In this document: piece after piece, positions 1 to 5,996 of the stretch
Position numbering within the stretch: position 1 is the stretch's first letter
Layout: each line of letters starts with the position of its first letter
From: Dehalococcoidia bacterium
Lineage (GTDB): Bacteria > Chloroflexota > Dehalococcoidia > GIF9 > AB-539-J10
DNA: 7,505 nt
NCBI GenBank assembly: GCA_023128875.1
Contig: JAGMDB010000161.1
Span: 1 to 7,505 of the forward strand
Reading direction: 5' to 3'
Program-made: the position numbers and the translations under genes
Notes under the pieces: model-generated
Seen by the model: the letters and a program-made list of their open reading frames with translations, nothing else
The model's database searches: none
Told to the model about the DNA's origin: nothing

Positions 1-75
1 GACTACATCGGTTGGGTTCGAAATGAGGAAGGTAATCTTGGTAAAAGAGATATTTGTGCTGAGATAACGGAATGA
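1..75 (+). CDS. pylB: C-terminal end of a pylB-like gene (3-methylornithine synthase), truncated by the window
   Basis: Frame 1 is open from the first base and codes for 24 residues, beginning DYIGWVRNEE and ending ICAEITE, then TGA at 73-75. The stop overlaps the pylC start (ATG at 72-74) in an ATGA junction. I call it pylB from position only: pylB, pylC and pylD are consecutive in known pyl operons. The visible residues carry no diagnostic motif; the radical-SAM CxxxCxxC motif would lie far upstream. PylB isomerises L-lysine to (3R)-3-methyl-D-ornithine. The open frame and coupled junction are seen; the identity is inferred. Confidence 0.6.
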   Translation, partial: DYIGWVRNEEGNLGKRDICAEITE

Positions 76-1262
76 AAGTTGTAGTCGTTGGGGGGAAGTT
101 ACAGGGAGTAGAGGCAACCTACCTGGCACATAAAGCTGGTTGGGAAGTGGTTTTAGTAGATAAGAATGCTCTAGTGCCTGCTGCTGGTTTATGTGATGCC
201 TTTTATCAGCTAGATGTAACTGCTGAGACTCTAGACTTACCGAGGGCTATTAAAACAGCGGATTTGATTATCCCTGCTCTGGAAGATTCTGTTGCCTTAA
301 AGTGCTTGAAAGATAGAGCTGCCATTGAAGATATACCACTGGCCTATGATGCTGCAGCCTATGCAGTTTCCTCCTCTAAGAAGAAATCTGATCTTCTATT
401 TGCTAAGCTCGGTATTCCAGTACCTGAGCCCTGGCCAGGATGTGACTTGCCCGTTATTGTTAAACCATCCAATTCAAGTGGAAGTAGGGGAATATGCAAG
501 ATAAATGAAATGGAGGTTTTCTCCTCTTTTGTAACAGGTGAACTGGATAACTGGGTAGTCCAGGAATTCGTAGAGGGTCCGTCTTATTCGGTTGAGGTTG
601 TTGGGGCAAGGGAGAATTTCGTGAGCCTCCAAACCACAGAGATTGTGGTGGATAGTCAGTATGATTGCAAGAGGGTGCTGGCTCCTGCGGGGCTTTCATC
701 CACTGTGAGCAAGGAGCTCAAAGAAATCGCTGTAACAATTGCAGAGGCTCTTAACCTGAGTGGTATTATGGATGTGGAGGCGATTTTTCATAATGACACC
801 CTGAAGGTTTTGGAAATAGATGCTCGGTTGCCAAGCCAGACACCCACGGTGGTTAATAAGTCAATAGGTATAAATATGTTGGAGCTTTTATATGATGTAT
901 TTGTCAGGGATGCCACTCCCACAATGCCTGATGCCACCTATGAAAGAGGGGTAGTTTATGAACATGTCAGGGTGTCCCCCGGGATTCTGGAGGTATTGGG
1001 GGAACATATTATGGCTAATGCTCACCCCCTTAAACGTTATGAGGATTTCTTTGGGGCTGATGAGGCGCTGACCGATTTTACACCTGGATGTTCATCCTGG
1101 GTGGCTACTTTGATAATCACGGGAGACAGCCGTGAGGAAGCCTGGGATAAACGTTGCCAGGCCATCAAAGACATTAGAGATCATTTTGAATTATCGCTGT
1201 ACGTTGACCCGATACCAAATTACAATGAGTCTCTGAATCTGAGGGAAAAGGAGGGGAAATGA
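72..1262 (+). CDS. pylC: PylC, 3-methylornithine--L-lysine ligase (pyrrolysine biosynthesis)
   Basis: This 396-residue ATP-grasp protein joins 3-methyl-D-ornithine to the epsilon-amine of L-lysine using ATP, the second step of pyrrolysine synthesis in the cytoplasm. The N-terminal nucleotide-fold motif GGKLQG is at residues 8-13. The ATP-grasp loop VIVKPSNSSGSRG is at 128-140, with K131 as the likely ATP-phosphate ligand. QEFVEGPSYSVEV follows near 164-176, and the metal-binding motif LEIDARLPSQTP starts at 247 (E248, D250, R252). It is somewhat longer than the roughly 363-residue Methanosarcina enzyme. The ATG overlaps the upstream TGA and has no clear Shine-Dalgarno, so translation is probably coupled. 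The TGA stop overlaps the pylD start in a second ATGA. Other ATP-grasp ligases are possible by fold alone, but the pylD neighbour and in-frame UAG in mtbB make PylC very likely. Confidence 0.93.
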   Translation: MKVVVVGGKLQGVEATYLAHKAGWEVVLVDKNALVPAAGLCDAFYQLDVTAETLDLPRAIKTADLIIPALEDSVALKCLKDRAAIEDIPLAYDAAAYAVSSSKKKSDLLFAKLGIPVPEPWPGCDLPVIVKPSNSSGSRGICKINEMEVFSSFVTGELDNWVVQEFVEGPSYSVEVVGARENFVSLQTTEIVVDSQYDCKRVLAPAGLSSTVSKELKEIAVTIAEALNLSGIMDVEAIFHNDTLKVLEIDARLPSQTPTVVNKSIGINMLELLYDVFVRDATPTMPDATYERGVVYEHVRVSPGILEVLGEHIMANAHPLKRYEDFFGADEALTDFTPGCSSWVATLIITGDSREEAWDKRCQAIKDIRDHFELSLYVDPIPNYNESLNLREKEGK

Positions 1263-2071
1263 CACGTTTAACCAGTGAGTCTCTAGTGGGCATAAATAAA
1301 GAACTTGATGAATACAATATGGAATTATTGCGTAAGACTGGTTGTACTCTTAGGGGAATTGCCAGCCGTGCTGCTGGTGTTGCAGAAACAGAAGTGCGTG
1401 ATGCTAGCAGCTCTGCGCCGGTGGCAGTAATCCCGATTACCTCAGGTGAAGGCATCATTGGACACTTTTCCCAGGCTGTGCAAAGCATTGTTAGCTATAT
1501 TGGTTTCGCATCTTTTGTTACACGTGAGCATGATGTTGCCGGGCTGGCGGAAGGAATCAGAGAGGGAGCAAAAATTGTTTTCCTGGCAGATGATAATTGT
1601 TTTGTTGCTATGAATTTGTCTCACAGGTTAGTAGTGGACAATGCTGAGGCTACGGCTAGAGGGTATGTTGCTGCCCTGGAGTGTCTGGCGGGAGGATTGT
1701 ACAGTCGCGATGTATTGGTGATAGGAGCGGGCCAGGTAGGAAGAAGTGCTGTCTGTACCCTGAAGAAACTTGGTGCTAAAGTAGCGGTGTTTGATATTAA
1801 CCAGGCTAAAACTGAAATTCTGCTGAGGGAATATGGAGTGCTTAAGGAGGAGAACCTTGCAGAGGCGTTACAACGATACGCAATTCTACTCGATGCGTCC
1901 CCTGCCGCGGAAATCATCCAGGCAGAGCATATTAAGGCGAATACCATAATTGCTGCTTGTGGTATTCCTCTGGGCTTGAGTACCGAGGCCTATTCTCTGG
2001 TCAAGGACCGTCTTGTGCACGACCCTTTGCAAATTGGCGTGGCTACAATGCTTGCGATGGCTGTTAAATGA
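1259..2071 (+). CDS. pylD: PylD, pyrrolysine synthase (dehydrogenase)
   Basis: This 270-residue protein is close to the roughly 259 residues of Methanosarcina PylD. PylD oxidises the lysine-derived terminal amine of 3-methylornithinyl-lysine with NAD+, after which the aldehyde cyclises to the pyrroline ring. The N-terminal half contains family-like segments such as GEGIIGHFSQAVQSIVSYIG and VFLADDNCFVAMNL. A Rossmann dinucleotide-binding motif, VLVIGAGQVGRSA (G156, G158, G161), begins near residue 152 and is followed by VAVFDIN, whose acidic residue fits NAD+ preference. The ATG lies in an ATGA overlap with pylC and has a good ribosome site, AAGGAGG at 1248-1254. Its own TGA overlaps the start of a 55-codon frame containing a UAG. 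Confidence 0.94.
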   Translation: MTRLTSESLVGINKELDEYNMELLRKTGCTLRGIASRAAGVAETEVRDASSSAPVAVIPITSGEGIIGHFSQAVQSIVSYIGFASFVTREHDVAGLAEGIREGAKIVFLADDNCFVAMNLSHRLVVDNAEATARGYVAALECLAGGLYSRDVLVIGAGQVGRSAVCTLKKLGAKVAVFDINQAKTEILLREYGVLKEENLAEALQRYAILLDASPAAEIIQAEHIKANTIIAACGIPLGLSTEAYSLVKDRLVHDPLQIGVATMLAMAVK

Positions 2072-2235
2072 AGGGGAAAGTGAAAAGCAAGAGAGTTCAT
2101 AAAAAATAGCCCCTCCGCACAACTGGGTGGATATGTTTTCCAAGGGATGGTCTTAGCTTATTGAGATTAGAGGAGGTGGCAAATGATTCGAAAATAGCGT
2201 GCCGATTGAAGTGCCTGTTGAAGCAGTTAACATAA
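2068..2235 (+). CDS. Possible 55-residue basic protein with an in-frame UAG, in the usual pylSn position; unrecognised
   Basis: An ATG at 2068-2070 overlaps the pylD stop (ATGA), like the two junctions upstream. The frame gives MKGKVKSKRVHKK, then TAG at 2107-2109, then 41 more residues (PLRTTGWICFPRDG and on, ending CLLKQLT) to TAA at 2233-2235. That stop is 12 bp before the next gene and just upstream of its ribosome site. With UAG read as pyrrolysine the product is 55 residues, very basic (14 Lys/Arg), with one His (11) and three Cys (23, 45, 49). A GTG at 2080 preceded by AAGGGGA is an alternative start. In split-PylRS bacteria pylSn often follows pylD. PylSn is also small, basic and has a zinc site, but I cannot find its typical SRTG/LH signature here. 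It may be a diverged or decayed pylSn, an unrelated small protein, or a chance open frame: 41 codons without a stop is not rare. The frame is seen; translation is inferred. Confidence 0.35.
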
Positions 2236-2240
2236 GGAGG
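2236..2240 (+). promoter_or_regulatory. Ribosome binding site of the polyferredoxin gene
   Basis: GGAGG lies 7 nt before the ATG at 2248 and directly follows the TAA of the 55-codon frame. This fixes the start and would allow translational coupling if that frame is translated. Confidence 0.8.
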
Positions 2241-2247
2241 AAAAGAT

Positions 2248-2739
2248 ATGGGGAAAACGTTAGTCATCGATATTGATAAATGTACCGGGTGTGGGGTGTG
2301 TGAACTGGTTTGTTCTTTCCAACACCGTGATGAATTTAACCCTCTCAAGTCAAGAATCCACACGACTATTTTTTGGCAGCAGGAAATTGCGATTCCTGTA
2401 GTTTGCCTTCAGTGTGAAGACCCCTGGTGTGGTAGGGTGTGCCCAGCGGGTGCCATCACAACCAAGATAGATGAGGTTACTGGCGCAAGAGTGGTTACAG
2501 TGTCTGAGGAAAAGTGTGTTGGCTGTAAGATGTGCATGTTGGCTTGTCCTTTCAGCACTATTGTCGTTTTGGATAAGGGCTATGCGGAAAAATGCGATCT
2601 TTGCGGCGGTGACCCTGAATGTGTGAAGTTTTGCACCAGAGGGGCACTCAAATTTGTGGAGCCTGAACTGGGTATGATAGCGAAAAAGAAAGGGATAGCG
2701 GAAAGGCTTTTAGATTCTTATAAGGAGGTGAAGTACTGA
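2248..2739 (+). CDS. Polyferredoxin with four [4Fe-4S] motifs, AorA-like electron-transfer subunit
   Basis: This 163-residue (about 18 kDa) protein is of the HycB/DmsB-like iron-sulfur type. It contains sixteen cysteines in four groups: C12/C15/C18/C22, C53/C56/C61/C65 (CLQCEDPWCGRVCP), C90/C93/C96/C100 (CVGCKMCMLACP) and C116/C119/C125/C129. That is enough for four [4Fe-4S] clusters. There is no signal peptide or membrane segment, so it should be cytoplasmic. It is followed by a tungsto-enzyme gene with a 1-bp overlap and then an FAD oxidoreductase. The same composition is known from the Aromatoleum AorABC aldehyde oxidoreductase, where the small polyferredoxin carries electrons between the tungsten and FAD subunits and builds filaments. 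Function is assigned from family and context. Analogous subunits occur with other oxidoreductases, so the exact partner is inferred from the neighbours. Confidence 0.9.
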   Translation: MGKTLVIDIDKCTGCGVCELVCSFQHRDEFNPLKSRIHTTIFWQQEIAIPVVCLQCEDPWCGRVCPAGAITTKIDEVTGARVVTVSEEKCVGCKMCMLACPFSTIVVLDKGYAEKCDLCGGDPECVKFCTRGALKFVEPELGMIAKKKGIAERLLDSYKEVKY

Positions 2740-4598
2740 TGTATGGATGGACAGGAAAATTTTTACGAGTGGATTTAACCAAGTCCAGGATTACAATAGA
2801 GGGTACGGACGAAGGAATAGCAAGGGATTTCATAGGTGCTAGAGGCATGGGAGTCAAGTATCTGTATGATGAAATTGACCCAAAAGTAGACCCTTTAAGT
2901 CCCGACAATAAGCTGCTTATGGTAACCGGTCCTCTGACTGGCACCGGAGCCCCTGCCGGGAACCGCTATATGGTTGTAACTAAATCTCCCTTGACAGGCG
3001 CTATAGCCAATTCAAGTGCGGCAGGTAGCTTTGCTACCACATTGAAATACGCTGGCTATGACATGGTGATTTTTGAGGGGAAATCAAAGAAACCTGTTTA
3101 TCTCTGGATTGATGATGATAAGGTTGAGCTAAGAGACGCCCAGCATTTGTGGGGAAAGACGACAAGGGAAACTGAAAACGCTGTTATTGGTGAAACAGCT
3201 CCTGAAGCTAAGGTAGTCTGTATTGGTCCCGCAGGTGAAAGACTGGTTCTTTTTGCCTGCATTATCAATGATTTGGAAAGGGCAGCGGGAAGATCCGGCG
3301 TGGGGGCTGTCATGGGTTCCAAAAACCTGAAGGCGATAGCGGTCAGGGGAACAAAAGGGATAAAAGTAGCCAACAGGGTTGGCTTTTACAATGCGATGGT
3401 GGATTGTTATAAAGCTTTGGATATTGAGTATGTGCGGCACTTTCATGAACTGGGTACGCCTAGCGTGCTGGAAGATTTCGTTGTGCCGCTCGGAGCTCTC
3501 CCAACAAGGAATTACCAGGCTGGTGCCTTTGAAGACTGGAGAAAGATTTCGGGTGGAGTGCAGGGCGACACTATTTCAGTGAGAAAAAGAATGGGCGTTG
3601 CCTGCCCAGGTTGTCCGGTGGCATGCGGGCGGCTAAGCAAGGTGACAACCCCCGACTTTGCTGGAATCGGAGCTGGCCCGGAGTATGAAACAACAGGTCT
3701 TTTTGGTTCCAACTGCGGTGTAAATAACCTGGATGCCATTGCTAAGGCCAATTATGTCTGCAATGAGATGGGAATGGACACTATTTCCGCTGGGGGCACA
3801 ATAGCTTGCGCCATGGAATTATATGAAAAAGGTTATTTACCCAAGAAGGATATTGGTAGGCCTCTGAATTTCGGGGATGCCCATGCTTTGGTGGAAATGG
3901 TGGAGAAGATAGCTTTAAGGGAAGGATTTGGCGATGTTTTAGCTCAGGGCGCTTACCGCCTGGCAGAAAAATATGGACATCCTGAGCTTTTCATGGGCGT
4001 CAAGAAACAGGAATTCCCCAGTTATGAGTGCAGAGCGCTGCAGGGGATGGCTATTGGTTTCGCCACTCAAAGTCGTGGGGCTGACCATATTCGGGGTGAG
4101 GTGCATGACATAGAAATGTACGGGTGTTATCAATGGAGGATTACCAGAGACCGTAAGATTGACAAAGTCGACCCACTTACTTGGAGGGATAAACCAGTAT
4201 TGGCCAAAGAGATTCAGGATTGGTTTTGTATGATTGATTCTTCGGGGATGTGCAATTTTATGTTCTTCTTCGCGCTGGATGAAGACCAATGCCGTGCGTT
4301 GTTGGAAACGGGAACAGGGATTGATCTGGATGGTTACAAAGGTTTTATGAAAACGGGGGAAAGGATATTCAATCAGGAGAGGCTTTTCAATCTTAAGGCT
4401 GGGCTAACTGGAAAGGACGATACCCTCCCGAAAAGAATGCTGGAAGAACCCATGCCCGATGGCTCGGCGAAGGGGATGGTAGCCCACCTCAGCGAAATGC
4501 TCCCCGAATATTACAAACTAAGAGGTTGGGGTACCGATGGTGTGCCTACTCAAGAAAAATTGAAAGAACTAGGTTTAAGCAGTGAGCGAAGTCAATGA
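2739..4598 (+). CDS. Aldehyde ferredoxin oxidoreductase, tungsten/molybdenum-pterin catalytic subunit (AorB-like)
   Basis: This 619-residue AOR-family enzyme interconverts an aldehyde and its carboxylate at a bis-pyranopterin tungsten (or molybdenum) site. The N-terminal domain has the typical GWTGKFLRVDLT start, TGPLTGTGAPAGNRYMV and the SPLTGAIANSSAAGSF pterin-binding region. The [4Fe-4S] ligands are C289/C292/C296 (CPGCPVAC) and C505 in DSSGMC, nearly the same spacing as in Pyrococcus furiosus AOR. E315 in GPEYE and H450 in GADHIRG match the catalytic Glu and His of that enzyme by motif. No signal peptide is present. The ribosome site AAGGAGGTGA lies just inside the end of the polyferredoxin gene. 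The stop falls inside the next gene, a 17-bp overlap. The substrate cannot be read from the sequence: acetaldehyde, formaldehyde, aromatic aldehydes or acid reduction are all possible. Confidence 0.93.
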   Translation: MYGWTGKFLRVDLTKSRITIEGTDEGIARDFIGARGMGVKYLYDEIDPKVDPLSPDNKLLMVTGPLTGTGAPAGNRYMVVTKSPLTGAIANSSAAGSFATTLKYAGYDMVIFEGKSKKPVYLWIDDDKVELRDAQHLWGKTTRETENAVIGETAPEAKVVCIGPAGERLVLFACIINDLERAAGRSGVGAVMGSKNLKAIAVRGTKGIKVANRVGFYNAMVDCYKALDIEYVRHFHELGTPSVLEDFVVPLGALPTRNYQAGAFEDWRKISGGVQGDTISVRKRMGVACPGCPVACGRLSKVTTPDFAGIGAGPEYETTGLFGSNCGVNNLDAIAKANYVCNEMGMDTISAGGTIACAMELYEKGYLPKKDIGRPLNFGDAHALVEMVEKIALREGFGDVLAQGAYRLAEKYGHPELFMGVKKQEFPSYECRALQGMAIGFATQSRGADHIRGEVHDIEMYGCYQWRITRDRKIDKVDPLTWRDKPVLAKEIQDWFCMIDSSGMCNFMFFFALDEDQCRALLETGTGIDLDGYKGFMKTGERIFNQERLFNLKAGLTGKDDTLPKRMLEEPMPDGSAKGMVAHLSEMLPEYYKLRGWGTDGVPTQEKLKELGLSSERSQ

Positions 4599-5847
4599 GC
4601 AGGTAATTATAGGTAATGGTGCTGCAGGGCTAAGCGCTGTCAAGGCAATTAGGCAGAAGGGATGGGCTGGTCGTATTACTGTAATATCTGCAGAAAAGTG
4701 TAATGCCTATTCTCCTGTTCTCACTACTTATTATATCTCTGGTAAGGTTGGTGAAGGTGAGCTATTTATCGCTAACGAGGAATTCTATCGGAGGTATGAC
4801 GTTAACATGGTTCTTGGCAATAAAGCTACAGGAATAGATGCCTCTGCATCGATAGTACATTTGGATAATGGATCAAAGATAGGGTTTGATAATCTCCTCA
4901 TTGCCAGTGGAGCATCCCCTAAGCGCCTTGATAACGTTGACGCTGATTTTTCAGACCGTGTCTTAACTCTAAGAACAATTGAGGATGCTAAGAAGATAAA
5001 GCGACTTAGTGAGCATGTTAATGAGGTAATTTTTCTTGGAGCTGGTCTAGTGAGTTTACAGATTGCCAATGCCCTATATAAAAAGGGGATGAAGTTTACC
5101 TTTGTAGTCAGTTCTGAGCAAGTGCTTTCTCGAAATATTGATGCTGGTTGTGCCGCCATCGTTCAAAGGGAGATTGAATCCCAGGGTATATCAATCTTAT
5201 TAAGAAGAAACGTTAGTGAAATAGGGTGGGAAGGAGATAAGCTTGTGGTTATTTTGGATTCAGGTGAGGAATTAAGAGCAGAGATAGTCATTGTTGGAAA
5301 GGGCACGAATCCGAATATTGAGCTAACTAAAGCTAGCGGCATCAACGTGAACAAGGGAATTCTCGTGGATGAATCTATGAGAACAAACATAGAAAATATA
5401 TTTGCTGCCGGTGATGTTGCTGAAGGCAAGAGCCTCGTCACTGGTGAGAACAATATTGTACAAACCTGGCCCAGTGCTTGTGAACAAGGGAGAATCGCGG
5501 GGTTGAACATGATTGGTAGCCACAGAGTAACAGAGGGAACGCTGAATGCGAATATTACGAGGGTGTTTGGTTTAACTGTTGCTGCCATTGGTTTAGCTAA
5601 ACCTCTAAACGGGAGTTGCGAGGAGTTTAAATATGTCAACGTTTCTGAGAAAATATATAGGAGGATTTTGTTAAAAGATGACAGGCTAGTGGGAGCGGTT
5701 CTTTTAAACAGAGTGGAGGATATAGGGTTAATTGGAAGCCTTATTAGGAACAAAACCGACATCTCGCCTTTGAAAGGAAGAATCGTAAAAACTCCGTTAG
5801 ATCCAGGAAGGGTGATCCATTCAATAATTAACCGCGGCTGCGATTAG
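4582..5847 (+). CDS. FAD-dependent NAD(P)H oxidoreductase, AorC-like subunit; ends in UAG
   Basis: This 421-residue, two-dinucleotide-domain flavoprotein has an FAD motif VIIGNGAAGLSA at residues 8-19. A second Rossmann motif for NAD(P) is near 149-162 (FLGAGLVSLQIA), in which the third glycine of GxGxxG is S158. The FAD-closing motif FAAGDVAEG is at 274-282, followed by QTWPSACEQGRIAGLNM. The likely role is to pass electrons between NAD(P) and the polyferredoxin/tungsten subunits, as AorC does in Aromatoleum. The start is GTG at 4582, 17 bp inside the AOR gene with only a weak AGG upstream, suggesting coupling. The terminator is TAG at 5845-5847, the only annotated TAG stop here. Reading it as pyrrolysine would add 12 residues (the inserted residue then FFEFLKSCPAR) before TGA at 5881. 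A rubredoxin/nitrite-reductase-type reductase role is the alternative. Confidence 0.88.
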   Translation: MSEVNEQVIIGNGAAGLSAVKAIRQKGWAGRITVISAEKCNAYSPVLTTYYISGKVGEGELFIANEEFYRRYDVNMVLGNKATGIDASASIVHLDNGSKIGFDNLLIASGASPKRLDNVDADFSDRVLTLRTIEDAKKIKRLSEHVNEVIFLGAGLVSLQIANALYKKGMKFTFVVSSEQVLSRNIDAGCAAIVQREIESQGISILLRRNVSEIGWEGDKLVVILDSGEELRAEIVIVGKGTNPNIELTKASGINVNKGILVDESMRTNIENIFAAGDVAEGKSLVTGENNIVQTWPSACEQGRIAGLNMIGSHRVTEGTLNANITRVFGLTVAAIGLAKPLNGSCEEFKYVNVSEKIYRRILLKDDRLVGAVLLNRVEDIGLIGSLIRNKTDISPLKGRIVKTPLDPGRVIHSIINRGCD

Positions 5848-5904
5848 TTCTTTGAATTCTTAAAGTCGTGCCCAGCCAGATGAGAGTTTCCCCGCCAGTG
5901 ATTG

Positions 5905-5913
5905 TGCTAAAAT
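5905..5913 (+). promoter_or_regulatory. Possible extended -10 promoter element ahead of mtbB
   Basis: TGCTAAAAT matches an extended -10 (TGn plus TAAAAT) in the 149-bp gap between the FAD subunit gene and mtbB. No convincing -35 is seen. TTTCCC 15 bp upstream is poor. If used, the transcript would begin near 5920, giving about 75 nt of leader. The AAAATATT core could equally pass for an archaeal TATA box. No other strong promoter was seen in the gap. Confidence 0.3.
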
Positions 5914-5928
5914 ATTTCGTCAGCTAAA

Positions 5929-5942
5929 CCTCTGCTGAGAGG
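5929..5942 (+). other. Small perfect hairpin in the mtbB leader
   Basis: CCTCT and AGAGG pair perfectly around a GCTG loop. A competing long-range pairing is possible between CCGCC at 5892-5896 and GGCGG at 5942-5946. No T-run follows directly (the six Ts at 5964-5969 are over 20 nt away), so it is not a classical terminator. It may be a leader structure or chance. Confidence 0.3.
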
Positions 5943-5985
5943 GCGGAATCAGTAAACTATAACTTTTTTGAATTTCTAGTGAAAA

Positions 5986-5990
5986 GGAGG
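5986..5990 (+). promoter_or_regulatory. Ribosome binding site of mtbB
   Basis: GGAGG within AAAAGGAGG lies 6 nt before the ATG at 5997 and supports that start. Confidence 0.8.
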
Positions 5991-5996
5991 CAATAA

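Noticed and set aside
2072..2247. pylT in the gap after pylD
   Set aside because: No acceptor/T-arm pairing and no CUA anticodon loop could be found in this stretch on either strand.
5163..5762. Minus-strand 199-residue open frame and other antisense frames
   Set aside because: They lie opposite well-supported family proteins and their translations show no recognisable motifs. They are shadows of the + strand genes.
5850..5865. CTTTGAATTCTTAAAG as a terminator after the FAD subunit
   Set aside because: Only a 4-bp A/T-rich arm with a mismatched interior and no following T-run.
5848..5996. tRNA-Pyl or a cobalamin riboswitch in the gap before mtbB
   Set aside because: No CTCTAAA-type anticodon loop, tRNA arms or characteristic B12-box sequence is visible. 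The CCGCCAGTG string alone is not enough.
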